The notes under the pieces are model-generated. The model was given only the letters and a program-made list of their open reading frames with translations, had not been told where the DNA came from and ran no database searches. A stretch of DNA of 64,000 nucleotides from Chitinophagaceae bacterium (GTDB taxonomy: Bacteria > Bacteroidota > Bacteroidia > Chitinophagales > Chitinophagaceae), in assembly GCA_016713085.1 (NCBI GenBank), contig JADJPV010000001.1, positions 1,633,001 through 1,697,000 on the forward strand, read 5' to 3'. The number at the start of each line of letters is the position of its first letter. Within the stretch, counting starts at the first letter, position 1. Made by a program: the position numbers and the translations under genes. This document shows positions 45,827 through 54,389 of this stretch, in pieces.

Positions 45827-46399
45827 TTACGAAACCAGCAGTTTTTCTATAACCGCTGCATAATGTTTGTGTTCCAGTCCATGAATCCGGTGAGCAAGGG
45901 AATCAGGACTGTCCTCCGGCTTTACCTCGCATCTTGCCTGGAAAATGATTTGTCCGTGATCATACAGCTCATCAACAAAATGAATACTGATACCACTTTC
46001 TTTTTCTTTATTGCTGATAACGGCTTCGTGTACAAAGTGACCATACATACCCTTACCTCCATAATTGGGTAGTAAAGCAGGGTGTATATTAATAATGTGT
46101 TGCGGATAAGCACGGATGAGGGTAACCGGCACTTTCCATAAAAAACCGGCCAGAACAATGAAGTCAATATGATGGGCTTTCAATTCATCAACATAGGCAT
46201 CACCCCGAAAGAACCGTTCTTTTTCCAGCAAAAGGGTTGGAATGCCATGCTCTTCAGCAATCTTCAACACACCTGCCTGGGGTTTGTTGCAAACGATAAG
46301 TGAGATTATAACAGAAGCGTGATTCCTGAAATGTTCAATAATCTTTTGAGCATTACTCCCCGCACCGGAGGCAAAAATGGCGATATGTTTTTTGGGAAT
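45827..46399 (-). CDS. purN: Phosphoribosylglycinamide formyltransferase, no ATG start
   Basis: GAR transformylase of purine synthesis, about 190 residues. Sequence from HIAIFASGAGSNAQKIIEHF through NIHPALLPNYGGKGMYG (catalytic Asn/His) and VDELYDHGQIIFQA (catalytic Asp) is continuous in one frame. The N-terminus, which should read close to MKKxIAIFASG, has no ATG, GTG or TTG: the codons after an in-frame TAA (46409-46411) are GCA GCC CTG ATT CCC AAA AAA CAT. ATT at 46397-46399 or CTG at 46400-46402 is at the right distance. A start-codon substitution, a sequencing error or a true rare start are possible. A GTG at 46268-46270 is too late, as it would remove the nucleotide-binding loop. Confidence 0.84.
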   Translation of the reverse strand: MPKKHIAIFASGAGSNAQKIIEHFRNHASVIISLIVCNKPQAGVLKIAEEHGIPTLLLEKERFFRGDAYVDELKAHHIDFIVLAGFLWKVPVTLIRAYPQHIINIHPALLPNYGGKGMYGHFVHEAVISNKEKESGISIHFVDELYDHGQIIFQARCEVKPEDSPDSLAHRIHGLEHKHYAAVIEKLLVS

Positions 46400-46408
46400 C
46401 AGGGCTGC

Positions 46409-46702
46409 TTATTTGTCTTTTTGTTTCGTAAGCCCCATCCGGGCAGCAATTTTTTTCAAATAAACGGTAAAAAACCTGAATTGTCCCAAAGGAATACTTA
46501 CAATCAATACCATTACCGGCCATATCAATGTCAATATTATAATATATACAGGCAAAAAGAACCAACCGTCATCAATTTGAAGAAGATGCATTATCCGGCG
46601 TCCAATATAACCCGTAAGGCTTCCGCCAATTGCAAACGTACATAAGATAAGCAGCAGCTGGAGGCCATTTACATTCCATTTTTTACGTAGCTTTTCAAAC
46701 AT
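46409..46702 (-). CDS. Small membrane protein, DUF6787-like
   Basis: A 97-residue protein starting MFEKLRKKWNVNGLQ. Two hydrophobic helices follow: LLLILCTFAIGGSLTGYIG and FFLPVYIIILTLIWPVMVLI. I associate this pattern with the small Bacteroidota membrane family sometimes misnamed diacylglyceryl transferase. An in-frame ATG 10 codons upstream is less likely. It lies just upstream of purN, in the same frame. Confidence 0.68.
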   Translation of the reverse strand: MFEKLRKKWNVNGLQLLLILCTFAIGGSLTGYIGRRIMHLLQIDDGWFFLPVYIIILTLIWPVMVLIVSIPLGQFRFFTVYLKKIAARMGLTKQKDK

Positions 46703-46886
46703 GGGGGCAAAAGTCGGGGGAAAACTTTGCATGGCAAGGGTGCATTAGAGAAAAAACTAAAGTATGACTGGAAACTTACAGAAGTATGTACCCGAAGAGA
46801 CCGAAATGAAGCAATCGGTTCATACTCAAGTCACAACTAAGTAAAAAAATTTTTTGAACTGTGGATATTATGTCAGTATCCTCCCC

Positions 46887-46894
46887 TAAATTTG
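46887..46894 (+). promoter_or_regulatory. Candidate -7 element for the act-cox operon
   Basis: TAAATTTG matches TAnnTTTG and lies 52 bases before actA. The only TTTG upstream (46853-46856) is 30 bases away, farther than the usual 17-23, so only the -7 part is supported. The rest of the 46703-46946 gap contains no other feature that I can name. Confidence 0.42.
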
Positions 46895-46946
46895 CAGCCT
46901 GTATACACGGATATTCTTCCTAATCACAATACGGTTCCAGAACGTT

Positions 46947-48182
46947 ATGAATCAACCAAAATTAATACTCCGCAGGTCGTTTACTGTTTGTTTGGTACTT
47001 GTTTCCTTAATGATTGGTAATAAATTATTTGCGCAGGATGGTAAGGCTTTGTTCCAAACCAATTGCGCAGCCTGTCATGCCGTAAATAAAAAGTTAACCG
47101 GTCCGGCACTTTCAGGTGTGGAAGGCCGTGGCCCCTGGAGTGATCGCAAAAAGCTTTATGCATGGATTCACAATCCTGCCGGGTTTGCTAAAACCGAACC
47201 TTATGCCGCTAACTTAATTAAAGAGTATAGTGGTGTAATGATGACCGCATTTCCGGGATTGGCAGAAAAGGATATTGATGCCATCATCACATTTATTAAT
47301 ACGCCGGTTGCCCCACCTCCCGGACCAACCACAGCAGTTGACCAACCAGCGGAAGACAACTCTCTTCTCTTCGGAATTCTTGCTCTGGTACTTGCTATTG
47401 TAGCCCTCATCTTATTACAGGTTAACAGCAACCTGAAAAAATTAACCGACGAAAAAGATGGTATTGTTCGTGGCGAACCCGTTGCATTCTGGAAGAATAA
47501 GGCTTACATGGCCACCATCACCATTGTACTATTTATAGTTGCAGGTTATTATTTAGCACAGGGTGCAATTGGTTTGGGCAGACAAACAAATTATCAACCC
47601 GAACAACCTATTTACTATTCACATAAAGTACATGCAGGCCTGAACCAGGTAAACTGTTTGTATTGCCACGGCAGTGCAATGGAAGGAAAGCATGCAAATA
47701 TTCCGAGTGTGAATGTTTGTATGAATTGTCACATGGCCGTTAATGAATATAAAGGACCAAAGATTGTTCGTGAAGATGGTTCAGAAGTAAACGGCACGGC
47801 AGAAATTCAGAAATTATATAAATATTCAGGATGGGATCCTGCATCTAACAAATACACTTCAGCAGGCAAACCGATTGAATGGATCAAAATTCACAGCCTT
47901 CCTGATCATGTGTATTTCAACCACTCACAGCATACAAAAGCAGGTGGTGTACAGTGTCAAACCTGTCATGGTGAAATACAGAACATGGGCGAGGTATTCC
48001 AGTTCAGTACACTGAGCATGGGATGGTGTATCAACTGTCACCGTACAACCAATGTGAAGTTTAAAGAAAATGGTTTTTACAGTATGTACGAGAAGTTCCA
48101 TAATGATATCAAGAATGGTAAAATGGACAGCGTAACTGTAGAAAAGATCGGTGGAACAGAATGTCAGAAATGTCACTATTAA
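46947..48182 (+). CDS. actA: Alternative complex III subunit ActA, multiheme cytochrome c
   Basis: A 411-residue exported and membrane-anchored cytochrome. After the signal (ends near residue 29, LFAQ) comes a mono-heme domain CAACH (Cys40-His44), a Pro-rich linker and two membrane helices (about 132-152 and 187-207). The periplasmic domain then has five heme motifs: CLYCH, CMNCH, CQTCH, CINCH and CQKCH at the very end. Six c-type hemes are thus encoded. It carries electrons from the ActB/ActC quinol site toward the oxidase. It opens the respiratory operon. Confidence 0.92.
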   Translation: MNQPKLILRRSFTVCLVLVSLMIGNKLFAQDGKALFQTNCAACHAVNKKLTGPALSGVEGRGPWSDRKKLYAWIHNPAGFAKTEPYAANLIKEYSGVMMTAFPGLAEKDIDAIITFINTPVAPPPGPTTAVDQPAEDNSLLFGILALVLAIVALILLQVNSNLKKLTDEKDGIVRGEPVAFWKNKAYMATITIVLFIVAGYYLAQGAIGLGRQTNYQPEQPIYYSHKVHAGLNQVNCLYCHGSAMEGKHANIPSVNVCMNCHMAVNEYKGPKIVREDGSEVNGTAEIQKLYKYSGWDPASNKYTSAGKPIEWIKIHSLPDHVYFNHSQHTKAGGVQCQTCHGEIQNMGEVFQFSTLSMGWCINCHRTTNVKFKENGFYSMYEKFHNDIKNGKMDSVTVEKIGGTECQKCHY

Positions 48183-48255
48183 TTTAGTCAGTAACAGATA
48201 AAGAGCCGTAACGGTTTTTCATCAGCATATTATCAAATCAGCACATTAGCATATT

Positions 48256-51200
48256 ATGAGTAAAAAATATTGGCAAAGTTTCGGAGAGCTGAACAATACA
48301 AAGGCATACAATGCAGATGCGGAGAATGAATTTAAAGAGGATCTGCCCTTTGAAATGGACGACAGTGGAGCGAAAGCACCCCGCCGTGACTTTTTGAAAT
48401 ACTTGGGCTTCAGTACTGCAGCAGCAACATTGGCTGCCAGTTGCGAAATTCCGGTGAAGAAAGCAATTCCTTTCCTCAACAAACCTGTTGATATTGTTCC
48501 CGGTGTAGCCAATTACTATGCAACTACGTTTGTGCTTGATGGTGATGTAGTTCCTGTGCTGGCGAAAGTAAGAGATGGTCGCCCCATTAAACTCGAAGGA
48601 AATGAAATGGGTTTTGCCAAAGGTGCAACTACCCAGCGTGTTCAGGCTTCTGTGCTGAGTTTATATGATTCTGCCCGTATCCGTTTTCCATTGGAAAAAG
48701 CAGCAGATGGTTTTAAAGAAGCTCCTACTTACGAATCAGTTGATAAAAAAATTGCAGCTGCTTTAGCGGCTGTTGGAAGCAAACAGATTGTACTCTTAAG
48801 TTCAACGCTCAATTCACCCTCTGTTCAAACGGTGATTGACGAGTTCAAAACAAAATACCCAACCTTTAAGCATGTAACTTATGATGCCATTTCTTACAGT
48901 GGTATTTTACAGGCAAACGAGGTTTCTTACGGTAAACGCAGCATTCCTTCTTACCAGTTTGATAACGCCAAAGTGCTTGTAAGTTTTGGTGCTGATTTCT
49001 TAGGAACATGGATCAGCCCGGTTGAATATGCAAAGCAGTTTGCAGCAGGAAGAAAGATCGATGAGAAGAACCCTACCATGAGCCGTCTTCTTCAGTTTGA
49101 AAGTATGTACAGCATGACGGGTGCAAGTGCTGATGAACGTTATACACATAAACCGAGCGAACTTGGTGCTGTGTTGTTAGCTCTTTATGCAAAATTAGGC
49201 GGTGCTGTAACGGCTCCTGCTATTACTGATAAACGTTTGACAGCAGGTATTGAAGCAGCAGCAAAAGAATTATTGGCAGCTGGTGGCAATGCTCTTGTAG
49301 TTTGCGGAAGCAATGATGTAAATGCACAGATTCTTGTAAATGCAATCAACGATAAGATTGGTGCCAATGGTAAAACCATCAACTTCGGTACAACGGTTAA
49401 CTACCGTAAAGGGGTTGATGCTGATTTTGAACAGTTGGTGAATGATATGAATGCAGGAAGCGTTGGTGCTATCTTCATTCTTGGTGCTAATCCAGTTTAT
49501 ACTTACAGAGACAGTAAAAAATTTGCAGACGGGTTAAAGAAAGTTGGCGTATCAATTTCTTTTAACGAAAGAGAAGATGAAACAACTGAACTCTGCAACT
49601 ATGTATTACCTGATCATCATTACCTGGAAAGCTGGGGTGATGCAGAAGCAAAATCAGGATACCTTGCTTTTATTCAGCCTACAATTCATCCTTTATTTAA
49701 AACAAGATCATTTGCTACTTCACTCTTAAAGTGGAGCGGAAGTACAGTAACTGATTACGAAACATATTTTAAAAACTACTGGATCACTAAACTCGGTGGT
49801 CAGTCAGCATTTGATAAAGCATTGCAGGATGGTGTAATTGAACCAGCCACTCCAGCTGTTGCAGGTGCAACATTTAATAGCGGTGCCTTAGCTGGTGCTG
49901 TTGCCAAATTAAGCGAAAGCAAAAAAGTTGGCAAGTACGAACTGGTGATTTATCAGAAAGTAAGTATTGGTGATGGTAAAATGGCCAACAACCCATGGTT
50001 GCAGGAAATGCCTGATCCCATTACCCGTGCATGCTGGGACAACTATGCAATCATTTCTGTAAAAACAGCTGAAGAGTTAGGATATAAAGCAGATGATGAT
50101 TATGAAGTAAATCCTCCAAAGCCTGTATTAAAAATCAAAGCAGGAGGAAAAGATCTTTCACTTCCGTTATTGATCATTCCCGGTATGAATTCAAATACAA
50201 TTGCTATTGCAACCGGTTATGGCCGCAGTAAGAAAACAGGAAGAGCAGCATTTGGTTCAGGTAAAAATATTTATCCAATGGTTGGCTTTAATGGCCAGAC
50301 ATATGAATATAGTGTCAGCGATGTAACAATCGAAAAGACTGACGAGATGTACGACATTGCCCAGATGCAGACGCACAGCACTTATGGCAATCGTATTGAA
50401 GTGATCAAGGAAGCAAGTCTTGCAACGATTCAGAAAGACCCCAAACATTTCATCAACGAACGTATGGCTGAGTTGAAAGATTATGGTGGTGTTGATCTGG
50501 AGAAATTTGAAAAAGAAGGAACACTGTATCCTGTGTATGACAAGCCGGGTATTAAATGGGGAATGAGTATTGATCTCAATACCTGTAATGGTTGCGGTGC
50601 CTGCGTAGTTGCCTGTAGCGCAGAGAACAATGTTTCTGTTGTTGGTAAAAAACAGGTTGCGAAATATCATGATATGCACTGGTTGCGTATTGACCGCTAT
50701 TTCAGCGGAGATATGGAAGACCCTGATGTGGTATTCCAGCCAATGCTTTGCCAGCACTGTGATAACGCTCCTTGCGAGAACGTTTGCCCGGTTGCTGCAA
50801 CGAATCACAGCAGTGAGGGTTTGAACCAGATGACTTATAACCGTTGTATAGGTACAAGATATTGCCCCAACAACTGTCCTTATAAAGTACGTCGTTTTAA
50901 CTGGCACGACTGGAATGGTGCTGACAGTTTTAAAGACAATCAGAAACCGTTGATTGAGTATGGCAGAATCAACGAAGTAACACTTGATATGAACGAAGAC
51001 TTAACACGTATGGTGTTGAATCCTGATGTTACAGTCCGCAGCCGTGGTGTCATTGAAAAATGTTCTTTCTGTGTTCAGCGTTTACAGGAAGCTAAATTAA
51101 CAGCGAAGAAAGACAGCCGTCCAATGGTTGACAGCGATATTAAAACAGCATGTCAGCAGGCTTGTCCAACCAATGCAATTGTATTCGGTAATTCAAATGA

Positions 51201-51405
51201 TAAAGAAAGTGCAGTTCGTAAACAGCGTTTGGCTGAAGGTGTAAACCGTACTTACTATGTACTGGAACAATTACACGTTTTGCCGAATGTAAGTTATATG
51301 GCAAGAATTAGAAATACAGAGCATACAGTTGGTAATCATGAAGAAGAAGGACATGTAGAAAAGCACGAAGAGAAAAAGGAAACAACAACTGAAGCAGCAC
51401 ATTAA
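48256..51405 (+). CDS. actB: Alternative complex III subunit ActB, TAT-exported Fe-S protein
   Basis: A 1049-residue fusion. The twin-arginine signal APRRDFLKYLGFSTAAATLAASC (Arg43-Arg44, lipoprotein Cys63) sets it on the periplasmic side. The middle part (about 80-770) is a molybdopterin-oxidoreductase-like domain, which in ActB proteins binds no cofactor. The C-terminal part has four Fe-S cysteine sets: CNGCGACVVAC, CQHCDNAPCENVC, CIGTRYCPNNC and CSFCVQR with ACQQAC. It forms the electron wire of the complex together with ActA. Confidence 0.93.
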   Translation: MSKKYWQSFGELNNTKAYNADAENEFKEDLPFEMDDSGAKAPRRDFLKYLGFSTAAATLAASCEIPVKKAIPFLNKPVDIVPGVANYYATTFVLDGDVVPVLAKVRDGRPIKLEGNEMGFAKGATTQRVQASVLSLYDSARIRFPLEKAADGFKEAPTYESVDKKIAAALAAVGSKQIVLLSSTLNSPSVQTVIDEFKTKYPTFKHVTYDAISYSGILQANEVSYGKRSIPSYQFDNAKVLVSFGADFLGTWISPVEYAKQFAAGRKIDEKNPTMSRLLQFESMYSMTGASADERYTHKPSELGAVLLALYAKLGGAVTAPAITDKRLTAGIEAAAKELLAAGGNALVVCGSNDVNAQILVNAINDKIGANGKTINFGTTVNYRKGVDADFEQLVNDMNAGSVGAIFILGANPVYTYRDSKKFADGLKKVGVSISFNEREDETTELCNYVLPDHHYLESWGDAEAKSGYLAFIQPTIHPLFKTRSFATSLLKWSGSTVTDYETYFKNYWITKLGGQSAFDKALQDGVIEPATPAVAGATFNSGALAGAVAKLSESKKVGKYELVIYQKVSIGDGKMANNPWLQEMPDPITRACWDNYAIISVKTAEELGYKADDDYEVNPPKPVLKIKAGGKDLSLPLLIIPGMNSNTIAIATGYGRSKKTGRAAFGSGKNIYPMVGFNGQTYEYSVSDVTIEKTDEMYDIAQMQTHSTYGNRIEVIKEASLATIQKDPKHFINERMAELKDYGGVDLEKFEKEGTLYPVYDKPGIKWGMSIDLNTCNGCGACVVACSAENNVSVVGKKQVAKYHDMHWLRIDRYFSGDMEDPDVVFQPMLCQHCDNAPCENVCPVAATNHSSEGLNQMTYNRCIGTRYCPNNCPYKVRRFNWHDWNGADSFKDNQKPLIEYGRINEVTLDMNEDLTRMVLNPDVTVRSRGVIEKCSFCVQRLQEAKLTAKKDSRPMVDSDIKTACQQACPTNAIVFGNSNDKESAVRKQRLAEGVNRTYYVLEQLHVLPNVSYMARIRNTEHTVGNHEEEGHVEKHEEKKETTTEAAH

Positions 51406-51411
51406 AACTGC

Positions 51412-51440
51412 TGTCATCCCGAGGGATCTGTTGAATAGAA
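51412..51440. repeat. Repeat-like intergenic segment between actB and actC
   Basis: CTGTCATCCCGAGGGATCTG occurs in the 152-base gap between actB and actC, resembling the TGTCAT-type repeats of Bacteroidota. GCTAAAAGCGAAAAC just before actC resembles GCTAAAAGCTAAAAAC at 53084-53097 before actD. No gene is seen in the gap. Confidence 0.4.
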
Positions 51441-51557
51441 TTAAGTTAAGTTGAAGTGTGCGACGCAACAGAAGAGGAACAAAGAAACTGAAGCTGAGTA
51501 CAAAACATAAAACCAAAGCCTGCAGCGAATAGCTGAAGGCTAAAAGCGAAAACAAGT

Positions 51558-53000
51558 ATGTCATTACTAAGGTACGAATCACAGGTTAGGGAGCCATTGG
51601 TTGATGGTCACAAAACCTACCACGATGTTACAGAGGATATTTGTAAGCCGGTGGAAGCTGCACCATCACGTTTGTGGTGGATCGGTTTCATTATTTCGGT
51701 TGCTCTCCTGTTGTTTGGTGTTGTGAGTCTTTACAAAGAAGTGGTGTATGGTACAGGTATGTGGAACCTGAATAAAACAATCGGATGGGGTTGGGATATT
51801 ACCAACTTCGTGTGGTGGGTTGGTATTGGTCATGCCGGTACATTGATCTCTGCCATCCTGTTGCTGTTCCGCCAGGGATGGATAACAGGTGTAAACCGTG
51901 CGGCTGAAGCAATGACCATCTTTGCGGTTATTTGTGCCGGTCAGTTTCCGATATGGCATATGGGTCGTGTATGGATGGCGTTCTTTGTAATGCCTTATCC
52001 AAATACAAGAGGTCCTGTATGGGTGAATTTTAGCTCACCACTTCTCTGGGACGTATTTGCGATCTCTACTTATTTTACAGTATCTCTTTTGTTTTGGTAT
52101 AGTGGATTGTTACCTGATTTGGCTACACTTCGTGACCGTGCTAAAAAGAAATGGGCAAAAGCATTTTATGGTGTTGCTTCTTTCGGATGGACCGGTTCAA
52201 CCAAACACTGGCAGCGTCATGAAAGTTTATCACTGGTGTTAGCCGGTTTGAGTACACCGTTAGTATTGTCAGTACACACGATTGTATCTTTTGACTTTGC
52301 CACTTCAGTTATTCCCGGATGGCATACTACTATCTTTCCTCCTTACTTCGTTGCGGGTGCCATCTTCTCCGGTTTTGCCATGGTGCAAACCCTGATGCTG
52401 GTTACACGTAAAGTAATGCAGCTGGAAGACTATATCACCATCAGCCATATTGAAAATATGAACAAGGTTATTGTATTAACCGGTTCTATTGTTGGTTGTG
52501 CATACTTAACTGAATTGTTCATGGCCTGGTACAGCGCTGTAAAGTATGAGCAGGATATTTTCTTCAAATACCGTATTGCCGGTCCTTACGGATGGAGCTA
52601 CTGGTTGATGATGACCTGTAACGTAATTACTCCGCAGCTGTTCTGGGTGAAAAAACTCCGCCGCAATATTGCGTTCACATTCTTAATGAGTGTGGTGGTA
52701 AATATCGGTATGTGGTTCGAACGTTTTGTAATCATCGTATCATCATTGTACCGTGATTACTTACCATCATCCTGGAGTGTGTACTATCGTCCAACTATCT
52801 GGGAAGTTGGTTTCTATCTCGGATCATTTGGTTTATTCTTTACCTGTTATTTCCTGTTCTCCAAATACTTCCCTGTAATTGCCATTGCTGAGATCAAACA
52901 TATTCTCAAGAAAAATGGTGAAAGTTACAAGGAGCAGATGGATCCGATTGAAGCACAAACTGTAGAAGAGTTTGCACACGAACAGGTGCATGCACATTAA
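51558..53000 (+). CDS. actC: Alternative complex III subunit ActC, NrfD-like quinol-interacting membrane protein
   Basis: A 480-residue protein of about ten membrane helices in the NrfD/PsrC family. PLVDGHKTYHDVTEDICKPVE precedes the first helix, and ITNFVWWVGIGHAGTLISAILLL and WHTTIFPPYFVAGAIFSGFAMVQTLM are characteristic. It provides the quinol oxidation site next to ActB. Confidence 0.92.
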   Translation: MSLLRYESQVREPLVDGHKTYHDVTEDICKPVEAAPSRLWWIGFIISVALLLFGVVSLYKEVVYGTGMWNLNKTIGWGWDITNFVWWVGIGHAGTLISAILLLFRQGWITGVNRAAEAMTIFAVICAGQFPIWHMGRVWMAFFVMPYPNTRGPVWVNFSSPLLWDVFAISTYFTVSLLFWYSGLLPDLATLRDRAKKKWAKAFYGVASFGWTGSTKHWQRHESLSLVLAGLSTPLVLSVHTIVSFDFATSVIPGWHTTIFPPYFVAGAIFSGFAMVQTLMLVTRKVMQLEDYITISHIENMNKVIVLTGSIVGCAYLTELFMAWYSAVKYEQDIFFKYRIAGPYGWSYWLMMTCNVITPQLFWVKKLRRNIAFTFLMSVVVNIGMWFERFVIIVSSLYRDYLPSSWSVYYRPTIWEVGFYLGSFGLFFTCYFLFSKYFPVIAIAEIKHILKKNGESYKEQMDPIEAQTVEEFAHEQVHAH

Positions 53001-53020
53001 GGCCCCAACCCCTAAAGGGG
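53001..53020. repeat. CCCCTAAAGGGG palindromic repeat
   Basis: GGCCCCAACCCCTAAAGGGG lies directly after the actC stop and is a Bacteroidota-type short palindrome related to those at 39843 and 59646. Confidence 0.5.
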
Positions 53021-53098
53021 TGTAAAGGCAAGAGGTTGAAATTTGAAATAGTTAACAAGCTTACAGCAAGAAGCTAAGAGCTAAAAGCTAAAAACAAT

Positions 53099-53689
53099 AT
53101 GTCTGTAAAAAAATTCGTAGTCGGCTGTTTTGATGATGAAAAAACGCTGTTCCCTGCGGTAAAAAATACCCGCAAGGCAGGTTATAAGATTCATGATGTA
53201 TACACGCCATTCCCGATTCATGGTTTAGATCATGCAATGGGTTTGCGTGATACAAGTTTACATACTGCCGGTTTTATTTATGCAATGACAGGTACAACCA
53301 CTGCATTAACGTTCATGAGCTGGGTGTTTACCAAAGACTGGCCCATGAATATTGGTGGTAAACCACATTTGCCATTACCAGCGTTCATTCCCATTGTGTT
53401 TGAATTAACGGTATTGTGTGCTGCGGTTGGTATGGTGTTGACGTTCTGCTACCTGTGCCAGTTGGCACCGTTTGTACGGAAAGATCATTTCCACCTGCGG
53501 TCAACAGATGATTTATTTGTAATGCCCATTGAAATCACTGAAAAAACAAATGCCGAAGAGGTGAAAGCGTTTTTTCAGAGTGCAGGTGCAGTGGAGATAT
53601 TTGAAAAGGAAGCTGAAACAGGCTGGTGGCTGGGTCGTTACGACAAAACAAAAAAAGCGTTTGAAAAAGAAGAAATCGTTACAGCATAA
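53099..53689 (+). CDS. actD: Alternative complex III subunit ActD (DUF3341)
   Basis: A 196-residue protein with two membrane helices (about 63-83 and 98-120), DUF3341 type. The N-terminal phrase GCFDDEKTLFPAVKNTRKAGYKIHDVYTPFPIHGLD and RKDHFHLRSTDDLFVMPIE are family hallmarks. It is a small structural subunit of the complex. Its stop lies ten bases before the actE ATG. Confidence 0.92.
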   Translation: MSVKKFVVGCFDDEKTLFPAVKNTRKAGYKIHDVYTPFPIHGLDHAMGLRDTSLHTAGFIYAMTGTTTALTFMSWVFTKDWPMNIGGKPHLPLPAFIPIVFELTVLCAAVGMVLTFCYLCQLAPFVRKDHFHLRSTDDLFVMPIEITEKTNAEEVKAFFQSAGAVEIFEKEAETGWWLGRYDKTKKAFEKEEIVTA

Positions 53690-53699
53690 ACATATTGAA

Positions 53700-54353
53700 A
53701 TGCGTTCAACAAAGATTATTTTAATTGGATTGGTTACAACAGTATTGGCGGCAGCTTCCTGCAACAATGGGCCACGCCGTGATACAGGTAAAATTTATAT
53801 GCCCGATATGGCATACAGCCGTGCGGTTGAAACTTACAGTGACCATAGCTATCTGAACGAAGCAGGAATTAATTATGATGCATCGCCTGTTGCAGGTACC
53901 ATTAAACGTGGTGGTGTTGCGGCATTTCCAATAGCAATGGATAAAGTGGGCGATACAGCAAATTATGTTGCATCAAAACAGGTTGTTAACCCATTACCTG
54001 CTTTAGATTCGGCTGGTATGGCAGAAGCGGCCAGGCTTTACCTGATTAATTGCGGAATTTGTCACGGAACAAAACTGGATGGAAACGGCCCTATTTATAA
54101 TGGTGGTAACGGACCTTATCCAATTGCTCCAAGAAACTTAGTTGCAGATCCGGTTGTATCGAAAATGTCAATGGGTCAAATGATGTATTCAGTTACCTAC
54201 GGCAAAAACCTGATGGGCAGCTATGCTTCACAACTGAGTACAAAACAAAGATGGATGGTGATACACTATGTGAAAAGTATGCAGCCCGGTGGAAATACTG
54301 CTGCTGCGGCAAGCGCACCTGCATCAGATACAACAAAAGCAACCACTAAATAA
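53700..54353 (+). CDS. actE: Alternative complex III subunit ActE, monoheme cytochrome c lipoprotein
   Basis: A 217-residue lipoprotein: signal MRSTKIILIGLVTTVLAAASC, then MPDMAYSRAVETYSDH. The heme motif CGICHG is near residue 120, with a distal Met in SKMSMGQMMY. The frame extends 40 codons upstream through actD, but the lipobox fixes the start at 53700. The mature C-terminus is Ala/Thr-rich. It is likely the terminal electron carrier to the oxidase. Confidence 0.92.
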   Translation: MRSTKIILIGLVTTVLAAASCNNGPRRDTGKIYMPDMAYSRAVETYSDHSYLNEAGINYDASPVAGTIKRGGVAAFPIAMDKVGDTANYVASKQVVNPLPALDSAGMAEAARLYLINCGICHGTKLDGNGPIYNGGNGPYPIAPRNLVADPVVSKMSMGQMMYSVTYGKNLMGSYASQLSTKQRWMVIHYVKSMQPGGNTAAAASAPASDTTKATTK

Positions 54354-54389
54354 AGGCCAAAACTAACATTCAACTATAAACGAACTTCA

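Noticed and set aside
47095..47130. Repeat insertion in actA suggested by the PALSGVEG peptide
   Set aside because: The phrase often comes from a translated repeat, but here the DNA does not match that repeat, and the segment aligns with a normal cytochrome domain.
50257..50907. 216-codon antisense open frame in actB
   Set aside because: It lies opposite the cysteine-rich Fe-S region, and the length reflects codon bias of the sense gene.
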